Of a stretch of 9,859 nucleotides of DNA, positions 1 to 6,627 are shown one piece after another. Source of the stretch: Candidatus Krumholzibacteriia bacterium (GTDB lineage: Bacteria > Krumholzibacteriota > Krumholzibacteriia > LZORAL124-64-63); assembly GCA_028718575.1 (NCBI GenBank), contig JAQULN010000070.1:1-9859 (forward strand), given 5' to 3'. The translations under genes were made by a program, and so were the position numbers. Under the pieces are notes generated by a model. That model ran no database searches. It saw only the letters and a program-made list of their open reading frames with translations, and was not told the DNA's origin. Position 1 is the first letter of the stretch, and every line of letters begins with the position of its first letter.

Positions 1-2
1 GC

Positions 3-1373
3 ACCAATTTCGGGCTCGCCGACCAGGAGTTTCCCGGCGAGGGTGTCGTGACGGGATACGGCCTGGTCGCCGGACGACCGGTGTACGCCGCCAGCCAGGA
101 TTTCACCGTGGCGGGTGGCGCCGTCGGCGAGGCGACCGCCAGGAAGATCAGCGAGATCCAGGATCAAGCGCTCAAGACGGGCGATCCATTCGTCTTCATC
201 AACGACTCGGGCGGTGCGCGGATCCAGGAGGGCGTCGACTCACTCGCCGGCTACGGCCATATATTCTATCGCAACGTCGCCCTTTCGGGTGTCGTGCCGC
301 AGATCTGCATCATTGCCGGACCGTGCGCCGGCGGCGCGGTCTATTCGCCGGCACTGACCGATTTCGTGATCCAGGTCCAGGGCATCGGACAGATGTTCAT
401 CACCGGGCCAAAGGTCATCGAACAGGTGACCGGCGAGCGAGTGACCGCCGAGGATCTCGGCGGGGCGATGAGCCACGCGCGCTTCAGCGGTGTCACGCAC
501 TTCGTGGCGCAGAACGAAGAAGAAGCGTTCGCGATCTGCCAGCGGCTGCTCGGTTTCCTGCCCAGCAATAACACCGATGATCCGCCCTTCTATGCCGAGT
601 TGCACGAGGACGTCGTCGGTCCCAACGAGGCGCTCAACCACATCGTGCCAGCGAATCCGCGCGAAGCCTTCGATATGCACCAGGTCATCCTGGGCGTGGT
701 CGACCGGGCCGATTTTCTCGAGGTCCAGCGGGATTTCGCACCGAATCTCATCATCGGCCTCGGCCGCATCGGGGGTTCGACGGTCGGCGTGATCGGCAAC
801 AACTCGCAGTACAAGGCCGGCGTGCTGGACATCGACAGCAGTTGCAAGGGAGCCCGTTTCATTCGCTTCTGCAATGCGTTCAACATTCCGCTGCTGACCT
901 TCGTCGACGTCCCGGGGTTTCTCCCCGGCGTCCAGCAGGAGTACGGCGGCATCATTCGCCATGGAGCTAAGATGCTGTTCGCGTACGGGGCCTCGACGGT
1001 GCCCAAGATCACGATCGTCACCCGCAAGGCCTACGGCGGAGCCTATCTGGCCATGTGTGGCAAGAGCATGGGCGCCGACCGGGTTGCGGCCTGGCCTACC
1101 GGCGAGATCGCCGTCATGGGGGCCGAAGGCGCGGTCAATGTGCTCTACCGCAAAGAGATCGAGGATGCGGAGAATCCGGCCGAAATGCGCCAGACGAAGA
1201 TCAAGGAATACTCCGATCTGTTCGCCAATCCGTACGTGGCGGCGGGACGCGGCATGATCGACGACGTGATCGAGCCCGCCGAGACGCGCCTCTACGTTTC
1301 GCAGGCGCTAGAGGTGCTGAAGGCGAAACGGGAGTCGCGCCCTCAGAAGAAGCACGGACTCATTCCGCTTTGA
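3..1373 (+). CDS. mmdA: Acyl-CoA carboxyltransferase, alpha subunit of Na+-translocating methylmalonyl-CoA decarboxylase (5' partial)
   Basis: The reading frame is open from the first bases of the window (TNFGLADQEFPGEGVV precedes the GTG at 48), so the true start lies upstream; roughly 60 residues are missing compared with the usual 510-520. It belongs to the biotin-dependent carboxyltransferase family (PccB/MmdA). Two crotonase-like halves are visible, each with a glycine-rich oxyanion-hole motif: GPCAGGA at 318-338 and RKAYGGA at 1023-1043. VDVPGFLPG and the ending KKHGLIPL are also characteristic. The enzyme moves the carboxyl group of an acyl-CoA to biotin on the carrier encoded at 2385-2792. 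PccB of propionyl-CoA carboxylase has nearly the same sequence, so the family alone does not fix the direction. The adjacent OadG-like, biotin-carrier and Na+-pump genes, with no biotin carboxylase in view, point to the decarboxylase. Glutaconyl-CoA decarboxylase is a less likely alternative. Confidence 0.9.
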   Translation, partial: TNFGLADQEFPGEGVVTGYGLVAGRPVYAASQDFTVAGGAVGEATARKISEIQDQALKTGDPFVFINDSGGARIQEGVDSLAGYGHIFYRNVALSGVVPQICIIAGPCAGGAVYSPALTDFVIQVQGIGQMFITGPKVIEQVTGERVTAEDLGGAMSHARFSGVTHFVAQNEEEAFAICQRLLGFLPSNNTDDPPFYAELHEDVVGPNEALNHIVPANPREAFDMHQVILGVVDRADFLEVQRDFAPNLIIGLGRIGGSTVGVIGNNSQYKAGVLDIDSSCKGARFIRFCNAFNIPLLTFVDVPGFLPGVQQEYGGIIRHGAKMLFAYGASTVPKITIVTRKAYGGAYLAMCGKSMGADRVAAWPTGEIAVMGAEGAVNVLYRKEIEDAENPAEMRQTKIKEYSDLFANPYVAAGRGMIDDVIEPAETRLYVSQALEVLKAKRESRPQKKHGLIPL

Positions 1374-1433
1374 TCAGGGTGGCGATTGACGAGGCTGCGG
1401 CAACTTTCCGGCGAGCGCACGTTGAGGAATGGA

Positions 1434-2360
1434 ATGAAGTCGTTCGAGCAGGCCCAGAAAGGGCTGGCGGCGCAAGCTGGCCGGCGCGCTGCGGCGGCGG
1501 TTTTCGGTGCCGGCATTTGCTTGGCGCTGACCCTGCTGCCGGGCGCAGCGGCCGCTCAGGAGTCGACGCCGGAGCCGGCGGCCATTCGACGAGCGGTCAG
1601 GCTGACGCTGGAAGAACTGAATACCAAGCAGTCGGCGCTGAGCCGCGCCTATGAGCCGTTCCGGCGCCGGGTTGCGGCTGACCCTGCGGCCTGGCAAGGG
1701 CTCGATGCGCTCTACGCGGCCGTCGGCGAGGTAGCGGATTGCACCGACTTGCTGCGCGGTCACGTGGAGCGCCTGCGCGCCCTGCCGAGTTTTAGGCCGG
1801 CGATTGGTCGTGTCGAGTTTCGGCAGCGATTGAGCGCCGTCGACAGCCTGGCGGCGGCGACGCGCGTCCTGGCGGCCACGAACTGGCGGCAGCTGCTGCC
1901 TGACGACCAGGCGGAAGCCCCGCTGCGCGTCAAGGCGCTGGCCTCGCAAGCGAGGTCGGTCGCCGACAAGACCGCGCTTGCCGCCGCCAGCGTCGCCTAC
2001 GCAGTGGATGTGACCGAGGGAATCAACGCGCGGGCGATCAGTTTGACCGTGGTCGGGATTCTGGTCGTCTTCGCCGTCCTGACCTTGATCGCCAGCGCTG
2101 TGGGCTCCATCCGCCGGCTGGACGACGGCTGGCAGCAGCAAGAAGAGCTACGATCCCGGCAGTCCGTGCACAAGGAACCCACGATCGATGCGACGACCGT
2201 GGTCCTGATCGCGGCGGCCTGCGCGACGGTGATCACCGGCCGGCACCGGGTCCGCCGCATTCGGCGCTTGCTCTCGCCGGCGACCAAGCGCACGCCATGG
2301 TCGGCCCAGGGCCGCTTGATCTTGCAGGGTTCCCACGACTTCGGCCGCAAGCACGTTTGA
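1434..2360 (+). CDS. OadG/MmdD-like membrane subunit with an extra N-terminal periplasmic domain
   Basis: Small membrane subunit of the decarboxylase, thought in this family to hold the carboxyltransferase and biotin carrier to the membrane pump. I start it at ATG 1434 (308 residues), preceded by GAGGA at 1424-1428; an in-frame TTG at 1386 has no such site. Residues 1-41 form a signal peptide (arginines, then a hydrophobic core, then GAAAAQ). Residues about 42-195 are a charged, mostly helical region I do not recognise. Residues 201-222 (AISLTVVGILVVFAVLTLIA) are the single OadG transmembrane helix. A second alanine-rich hydrophobic stretch lies at 251-268, followed by basic RVRRIRRL and the tail SPWSAQGRLILQGS, typical of MmdD/OadG C-termini. 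Typical OadG/MmdD proteins are about 80-130 residues, so this one is two to three times longer. Lying between mmdA and the biotin carrier supports the call. The OadG assignment is fairly sure; the N-terminal domain's role is unknown. Confidence 0.75.
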   Translation: MKSFEQAQKGLAAQAGRRAAAAVFGAGICLALTLLPGAAAAQESTPEPAAIRRAVRLTLEELNTKQSALSRAYEPFRRRVAADPAAWQGLDALYAAVGEVADCTDLLRGHVERLRALPSFRPAIGRVEFRQRLSAVDSLAAATRVLAATNWRQLLPDDQAEAPLRVKALASQARSVADKTALAAASVAYAVDVTEGINARAISLTVVGILVVFAVLTLIASAVGSIRRLDDGWQQQEELRSRQSVHKEPTIDATTVVLIAAACATVITGRHRVRRIRRLLSPATKRTPWSAQGRLILQGSHDFGRKHV

Positions 2361-2384
2361 TGGGCAATCGCCCGGGAGAAAATG

Positions 2385-2792
2385 ATGAAGCTCAAGATAA
2401 CCGTTCACGGCGTGGCCTACGAGGTGGACGTCGAAGTCCTGGACGCCGAACATGATTTCCTACAAGCGAGTCCGTTGCCGTCGGTGCTGCCGCCGGCGGC
2501 GGCGGCCGCCGCTCCCATGGCGGCGCCGCCGGTCGCGCGGGCTCCTGTCGGCTCGCCGGCGGCCGGTCATGCCGGCACGAGCAACGTCGTCAGCCCGATC
2601 GCGGGCACCGTGCTGGAGATCAAGTGCAAGGCCGGCGACCCGGTCAAGAACGGGCAAGTGCTGCTGATCATCGAAGCCATGAAGATGGAAACGGCGATCT
2701 CTTCGCCCCGGGACGGCACCGTCAAGCGCGTCGCCGTCGCGGCCGGCGACAGCGTGCGTGAGAACGAATTGCTCGTCGAGTTCGGGGAGTAG
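2385..2792 (+). CDS. mmdC: Biotin carboxyl carrier subunit (gamma) of the decarboxylase
   Basis: A 135-residue biotinyl carrier that shuttles CO2 from the carboxyltransferase to the membrane pump. The N-terminus (MKLKITVHGVAYEVDVEVLD) is the usual short beta segment of MmdC and OadA carriers. A flexible Ala/Pro-rich linker follows (about residues 32-62), and then a biotinyl domain with VSPIAGTV, the biotinylation motif EAMKMET and a closing GD..REN..LVEFGE. The biotin-accepting lysine codon is at 2682-2684 (Lys100 from this start). Two ATGs lie in tandem at 2382 and 2385. GGAG at 2375-2378 is 6 bases from the second and only 3 from the first, so I prefer 2385. The gene starts 24 bases after the OadG-like gene and ends 10 bases before mmdB, as expected for one transcript. 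Lipoyl carriers share the fold, but EAMKM indicates biotin. Confidence 0.92.
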   Translation: MKLKITVHGVAYEVDVEVLDAEHDFLQASPLPSVLPPAAAAAAPMAAPPVARAPVGSPAAGHAGTSNVVSPIAGTVLEIKCKAGDPVKNGQVLLIIEAMKMETAISSPRDGTVKRVAVAAGDSVRENELLVEFGE

Positions 2793-2802
2793 GTCGAGCG
2801 AC

Positions 2803-3933
2803 ATGGATGCCTTCTGGGACTTCCTTCAGGTCGGGATTCTCGGCAACTTCGCCTGGGGCAACTTGATTATGCTCGTGGTGGGGTGCGTGTTCGTCTACCT
2901 GGGGGTGGCCCATCACTACGAACCGCTTCTCTTGGTGCCGATCGGATTCGGCATGCTGGTCGGCAACATACCGCTGGCGCCGGGCATGGAGGTCGGCATC
3001 TACGAGCACGGCAGCGTGCTGAACATCCTCTATGGCGGCGTGACGCAGGGGTGGTATCCGCCGTTGATCTTCCTCGGTATCGGGGCGATGACCGACTTCT
3101 CGTGCATGCTCTCGAATCCGCGTCTGATCTTGTTGGGCGCGGCCGCCCAGGCCGGAGTGTTCCTGACGTTCATGGGCTCGCTGGCTCTGGGATTCTCCAT
3201 GCGCGAAGCGGCGGCGATCGGGATCATCGGCGGCGCCGATGGCCCGACCGCCATCTTCCTGAGCAGTCAACTCGCGCCGCACCTCCTGGGCGCGATCGCC
3301 GTGGCGGCCTACTCCTACATGGCCCTGGTGCCGGTTATCCAGCCGCCGATCATCAAGCTTTTGACCTCGCGCCGCGAGCGCTTGATCCGCATGAAGCCGT
3401 CGCGGCCGGTCAGCAAGCGCATGCGCATCATGTTCCCGATCGTCGCGTTCATTCTCTGCACGCTGATCGTTCCCGGCGCCATCACCCTGTTGGGATTCTT
3501 GTTCTTCGGCAATCTGCTGAAGGAGAGCGGCGTGACCGAGCGGCTAGCCAAGACCGCGCGCAGCTCGCTGATCGACATCGTGACCATCTTATTGGGATTG
3601 TGTGTCGGAGCGAGCACCGACGCCAGCCGGTTCTTGACGCCGCAATCGATCTACATCTTCGCCCTCGGCGCTGTCAGTTTCGCAGTCGCCACCGCCGGCG
3701 GCGTACTGTTCGCCAAGGTGATGAACCTCTTCAGCCGGGACAAGATCAACCCGATCATCGGTGCGGCCGGCGTTTCGGCCGTTCCGCTCTCGGCGCGCGT
3801 CTGCCAGATGGTGGGCGCGAAGGAAGATCCCCAGAATTACCTGATCGTCCACGCGATGGCGCCGAACGTGGCGGGAGTGATCGGCTCGGCCGTGGCGGCG
3901 GGCGTGTTCCTGTCCACCTTCGTCCTGAACTAG
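2803..3933 (+). CDS. mmdB: Na+-transporting decarboxylase membrane pump, beta subunit (MmdB/OadB/GcdB family)
   Basis: A 376-residue polytopic inner-membrane protein that decarboxylates carboxybiotin and couples this to Na+ export. Many hydrophobic helices are visible, beginning with residues about 15-37 (WGNLIMLVVGCVFVYLG). The signature GGADGPTAIFLSSQLAP carries Asp146, equivalent to the essential Asp203 of Klebsiella OadB. Further conserved blocks are NPIIGAAGVSAVPLSARV and HAMAPNVAGVIGSAVAAGV (Asn355 region), both in the ion-path part of the family. The length matches MmdB/GcdB. I start at ATG 2803 because the protein then begins MDAFWDFLQVGI, as in homologues; the frame opens further upstream, but that stretch overlaps the carrier gene. 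The stop TAG at 3931-3933 is made partly by an inserted palindromic element: TA is its target site and G its first base. Substrate identity rests on the partner mmdA. Confidence 0.93.
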   Translation: MDAFWDFLQVGILGNFAWGNLIMLVVGCVFVYLGVAHHYEPLLLVPIGFGMLVGNIPLAPGMEVGIYEHGSVLNILYGGVTQGWYPPLIFLGIGAMTDFSCMLSNPRLILLGAAAQAGVFLTFMGSLALGFSMREAAAIGIIGGADGPTAIFLSSQLAPHLLGAIAVAAYSYMALVPVIQPPIIKLLTSRRERLIRMKPSRPVSKRMRIMFPIVAFILCTLIVPGAITLLGFLFFGNLLKESGVTERLAKTARSSLIDIVTILLGLCVGASTDASRFLTPQSIYIFALGAVSFAVATAGGVLFAKVMNLFSRDKINPIIGAAGVSAVPLSARVCQMVGAKEDPQNYLIVHAMAPNVAGVIGSAVAAGVFLSTFVLN

Positions 3934-4092
3934 TGTCCTGAATCGGAAATACGTTGCCTTTTCGCCGGCCCTTCCGACGCCCGCCCGCGTTGCTCCTCCT
4001 CGGCGTAGTTGGGCTACGCTCTCGTCGTCGCGCCTTGCCGGGCGCCGGGATGACTCGCCGAAAAGGCAGCGTATTTCCGACTCAGGACACTA
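3931..4092. mobile_element. 162-bp palindromic MITE-like element flanked by TA
   Basis: The two ends, 3931-3964 and 4059-4092, are reverse complements over 34 bases with only two mismatches (3942 and 3954). Each end begins TAGTGTCCTGA and continues through TCGGAAATACG to TGCCTTTTCG. The outermost TA on each side fits a duplicated TA target, as made by IS630/Tc1-mariner-type transposases, which leaves a 158-bp element proper. The interior is GC-rich and still partly self-complementary, closing on a central hairpin GCGTAG-TTGGG-CTACGC at 4003-4019. There is no credible coding capacity, so movement would require a transposase elsewhere. It lies between two convergent genes and, folded as RNA in either direction, could also end or process their transcripts. 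Family assignment is inferred from TA ends and structure only; a REP-like or structural intergenic repeat is the alternative. Confidence 0.75.
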
Positions 4093-4103
4093 AACGCGCC
4101 GGG

Positions 4104-5516
4104 TCAGGCTTCGTTTTCGAGGGTCTTTGCTTCCGGGCGCAGGTTGGACTTGACGGTGGCGATCAAGAGACTGGGGGTGAACGGCTTGGCCAGGGCGCTG
4201 TTGACCCCCAGCCGTTCGAGATCTACCCGCTGGATCCCGTCCGGATGTCCGGACATCAGGATAACCGGGATACGCGGACGCAAGCGCCTAATTTCCGCAA
4301 TCACTTCTTGCCCGTCCAGCCCCCGCAGGTACTGATCGGTCAACAGGAGATCGAACGCGCCGGGATCGGCGGCGAAAGCGGCGACCGCCTTGGCGCCGTC
4401 GCCGAAGGTCGTCACGTGCATGCCAGCTCGCTCCAAGCATTTCTGCACGGTTTCGGCGACCATCGCGTCGTCTTCGACGAGGATCACGTGCGCGTTGCGA
4501 CCAGGCCGCGAGAGCGGCGCGGCCAGCGAACTGAAGGCTGCCGGCGGCCGGTAACGTGCGGCGTTCAACAAGGGTGCTTCCGCGCCGGACAGCGTGCCTG
4601 ACCGCGCGGTCGTAGGCGGCGCTGCTTGAGGCTGCACGCGTACGCCGCGCGCGACCACCGGGAAGTAGATATCGAAGCGGGTGCCGTGGCCGGGCAGACT
4701 GGTCGGAATGGTGACGCCTTCGTTGGCGGCCAGCAACCGCGTGACCATGGTCAGACCCAGTCCAGCTCCGCGGCGCGGCATGCGCGCGCTGAAGTACGGC
4801 TCGAAGATCCGCTGCATGGTTTCGGCATCCATGCCGCGGCCGTTGTCGCTCACCGACAGGCGCACGTAAACGCCCGGTTCGAGGTCGCGGGGTACAGCCG
4901 GCTTCGCGTCGGCGATCTCGCAATGTTCGAGCGTGATCGAGATGCGGCCGTGGCGCCGATACATCGCGTGGTAGGCGTTGCTGCAGAGGCTCATCAGAAC
5001 CTGCTGCACCTGCGTCGTGCTCGCCAGGACCGGCCCGCAGGCGGGGTTCAGCTCGGTCTCGATCTGTACCGTATCCGGCAATATGTCGCGCAGCAACTTG
5101 ACCGTGGTTCGGACGACGGTCTGCAGCTTGATCGGCCGCCGGTCGTGCTCCATCTCGCGTTGATAGCTGTCGATTTCGTGGCTGAGTTCGGCGGCCGCTT
5201 CGCCAGCTTGGATAACCTGGTTCAAATTCTGCCACGCTGGCGTCTGCGGGCGGACCTCATCTCGAGCCAGGCGGGCCTGGCCCAGGACAACCGATAGCAG
5301 GTTGTTCAAGCTGTGCATGATGCTGCCGCTGAGGATGCCGAGGGCTTCCATGCGTTGCGCGCGTTGGAGCTGCCGGCGGAGATTCGCCGCCTCTTCGGCC
5401 GGCGTGGCTCCGAAACGCCGCCGGCGCCAGGACCAGCCCAGCCAAAGACCGGCGGCCAGGCCTGCCAACAAGCCGAGACCACTTCCCAGTACAACGCTGC
5501 TCGACATGGCCATCAT
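4104..5516 (-). CDS. Membrane-anchored hybrid histidine kinase with C-terminal receiver domain
   Basis: A 470-residue sensor kinase. Residues 6-30 form one transmembrane helix, followed by arginines (RRRRF), so the rest should be cytoplasmic; there is no periplasmic sensor domain. A short coiled segment (about 40-58) leads to the dimerisation/phosphoacceptor helix with His68 in GSIMHSLNNLL. ATPase-domain boxes are clear: N box LMSLCSNAYHAM (Asn180), DNGRGMD (Asp224), IFEPYF and GAGLGL (250-255). A Pro/Ala-rich linker at about 291-340 joins a receiver domain with acidic pair Asp349-Asp350, phosphoacceptor Asp394, Ser422 and Lys444. Its closest architecture is the HDFNNLL-type hybrid kinases, but here serine replaces the aspartate after the histidine. 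The signal and the downstream partner are unknown. Starts at 5516, 5513 and 5507 are all possible; GGGA at 5517-5520 is 9 bases from the 5507 ATG and abuts the first, so 5507 may be the real start. Confidence 0.9.
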   Translation of the reverse strand: MMAMSSSVVLGSGLGLLAGLAAGLWLGWSWRRRRFGATPAEEAANLRRQLQRAQRMEALGILSGSIMHSLNNLLSVVLGQARLARDEVRPQTPAWQNLNQVIQAGEAAAELSHEIDSYQREMEHDRRPIKLQTVVRTTVKLLRDILPDTVQIETELNPACGPVLASTTQVQQVLMSLCSNAYHAMYRRHGRISITLEHCEIADAKPAVPRDLEPGVYVRLSVSDNGRGMDAETMQRIFEPYFSARMPRRGAGLGLTMVTRLLAANEGVTIPTSLPGHGTRFDIYFPVVARGVRVQPQAAPPTTARSGTLSGAEAPLLNAARYRPPAAFSSLAAPLSRPGRNAHVILVEDDAMVAETVQKCLERAGMHVTTFGDGAKAVAAFAADPGAFDLLLTDQYLRGLDGQEVIAEIRRLRPRIPVILMSGHPDGIQRVDLERLGVNSALAKPFTPSLLIATVKSNLRPEAKTLENEA

Positions 5517-5708
5517 TCCCGGACCAGCACCTACGCTGATGTCGACCCTAGCACTCTGACCCCATCTTTAATCATATCATGAAACCACGAGCAAACGCCA
5601 TCGGAGACTTAGTCCGCCGCCCGCCGCCGGTTGCGGCAGGGGCGGGGTACCGATAGCGTAATGCGACAATAGCCTCGATGGATGTCAGGAAACAGGAGGA
5701 ATCAACGA
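5517..5708. promoter_or_regulatory. Divergent intergenic region between kinase and enoyl-CoA hydratase genes
   Basis: This 192-base gap must hold the promoters of both flanking genes because they point away from each other. The kinase side has an AT-rich patch at about 5565-5585; read on the minus strand it contains TATGAT (5576-5571), a good -10 box, but no convincing -35 box at normal spacing. On the plus side, TTGCGG (5631-5636), a 17-base spacer and TAGCGT (5654-5659) form a weak sigma70-like pair. Between them is a very GC-rich stretch (5612-5647). The individual boxes are weak; the regional call follows from gene orientation. Confidence 0.4.
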
Positions 5709-6491
5709 ATGTCCAGTCCAAGCGTGCAACTTCAGCGCGACGACGCCGTCGCGACGGTCACGATCGACCGTCCCGAGCGGTTGAACGCACTCGATCAGAT
5801 GACCATCAGCGCGCTGAAAGGCATCTTCGCCGACCTGGGCAACGATGCTGCGATCCGCGCCGTGGTGTTGACGGGCGGCGGCGAGAAGGCGTTCGTCGCC
5901 GGGGCGGATATCGCCGAACTGGCGGTACTCGACGCTCCGGCCGCCGAGCGTTACGCGGCCGCGGGCCAGGACTTGATGTGGCGGATCGAACATCTGGGCA
6001 AACCCGTCATTGCAGCCATCGGGGGTTTCGCGCTGGGAGGAGGTTTCGAACTGGCTCTGGCTTGCACCATCCGCTGGGCGGCCGCCGGCGTGAAGCTCGG
6101 GTTGCCGGAGGTTGGCCTGGGGTTGATTCCCGGGTTCGGCGGTACGCAACGGTTGCCGCGTCTGATCGGTCGCGGCCGCGCCTTGGAGATGATTCTCGGC
6201 GGCGGTCCGGTGACGGCCGAGCAAGCGCTCGCGCTGGGGCTGGTGACCAGGGTCCTGCCGCGCGAGGAACTGTTGCGCGAAGCACAGGCAATGGCCGCGC
6301 GGCTGGCGGCGCGGCCCGGTGTAGCGGTGCGAGCGGCCTTGAAAGCCGTCCACGAGGGAGCGGGCATGACCCTGGATGCCGCGGTGCGCCTGGAAGCGGC
6401 CTTGTTCGGCGTGACCTGCGCCAGCGCGGACGCTGCCGAAGGCTGCCGGGCCTTCCTCGCCAAGCGCGAACCTGATTTCACGCACCGTTGA
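5709..6491 (+). CDS. Enoyl-CoA hydratase/isomerase family protein (crotonase)
   Basis: A 260-residue soluble crotonase, the normal length for the family, which adds water to trans-2-enoyl-CoA to give 3-hydroxyacyl-CoA. The N-terminal strand DRPERLNALD, the oxyanion-hole segment AFVAGADIAEL (61-71), GGFALGGGFELALAC (105-119) and GLPEVGLGLIPGFGGTQRL (131-149) are all present. Glu114 and Glu134 occupy the positions of the two catalytic glutamates (144 and 164 in rat enoyl-CoA hydratase), which supports true hydratase activity. The ATG at 5709 has a near-ideal ribosome site, AGGAGGA at 5694-5700 with an 8-base spacer; an in-frame ATG at 5682 has none. It is transcribed in the same direction as the oxidoreductase operon but is separated from it by 136 bases. 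The substrate is not readable; short-chain or methyl-branched enoyl-CoAs of branched amino acid breakdown would fit the context. Confidence 0.9.
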   Translation: MSSPSVQLQRDDAVATVTIDRPERLNALDQMTISALKGIFADLGNDAAIRAVVLTGGGEKAFVAGADIAELAVLDAPAAERYAAAGQDLMWRIEHLGKPVIAAIGGFALGGGFELALACTIRWAAAGVKLGLPEVGLGLIPGFGGTQRLPRLIGRGRALEMILGGGPVTAEQALALGLVTRVLPREELLREAQAMAARLAARPGVAVRAALKAVHEGAGMTLDAAVRLEAALFGVTCASADAAEGCRAFLAKREPDFTHR

Positions 6492-6518
6492 AACAGTTCC
6501 AGCGGCGAACCCGCGGAT

Positions 6519-6603
6519 CGGCCCTGAACGGCCGGCGTTGCACGAACTTTATTTTTCCGCCAACGGCTTCCGTTGACTATGTTTGCCCCGCTGCCGCTAT
6601 TCA
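6519..6603 (+). promoter_or_regulatory. Candidate terminator hairpins and promoter ahead of the oxidoreductase operon
   Basis: The 136-base gap between the hydratase and the ferredoxin gene holds a small hairpin CGGCC-CTGAAC-GGCCG (6519-6534), a T-rich patch at about 6547-6556 and a second hairpin CAACGG-CTT-CCGTTG (6561-6575). Its right arm runs into TTGACT (6573-6578), a good -35 box; TATTCA (6598-6603) could be its -10 box, but the 19-base spacer is longer than usual. The pattern would allow weak termination after the hydratase and new initiation for the downstream operon. Each site alone is weak. Confidence 0.3.
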
Positions 6604-6627
6604 TTCCTTCTGCACGAGGTGGTATCC

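Noticed and set aside
48..50. GTG as the true start of mmdA
   Set aside because: The frame upstream to position 3 encodes conserved carboxyltransferase sequence (NFGLADQEFPGEG), so the gene begins before the window.
240..962. Long minus-strand frame opposite mmdA; similar ones at 1374-2141, 5685-6485 and 6836-7837
   Set aside because: All lie wholly opposite genes with clear family motifs and have the skewed composition of shadow frames.
2470..2570. GC-rich Ala/Pro codon repeats within mmdC as a possible tandem repeat
   Set aside because: This is the normal flexible linker of biotin carrier proteins; the codons are degenerate and form no exact DNA repeat unit.
2883..3941. 352-codon plus-strand frame inside mmdB in another frame
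   Set aside because: Arg/His-rich out-of-frame translation of the membrane pump gene; the mmdB frame has the conserved GGADGPTA and NVAGVIGS blocks.
3954..4601. Plus-strand frame of 215 codons running from the palindromic element into the kinase gene
   Set aside because: It covers a non-coding inverted repeat and then the antisense of the kinase receiver domain; no ribosome site or family features.
5612..5647. GC-rich block with a small GCCGC/GCGGC dyad as a terminator or operator
   Set aside because: The stem is only 5 bp, there is no T tract, and both flanking genes start here rather than end.
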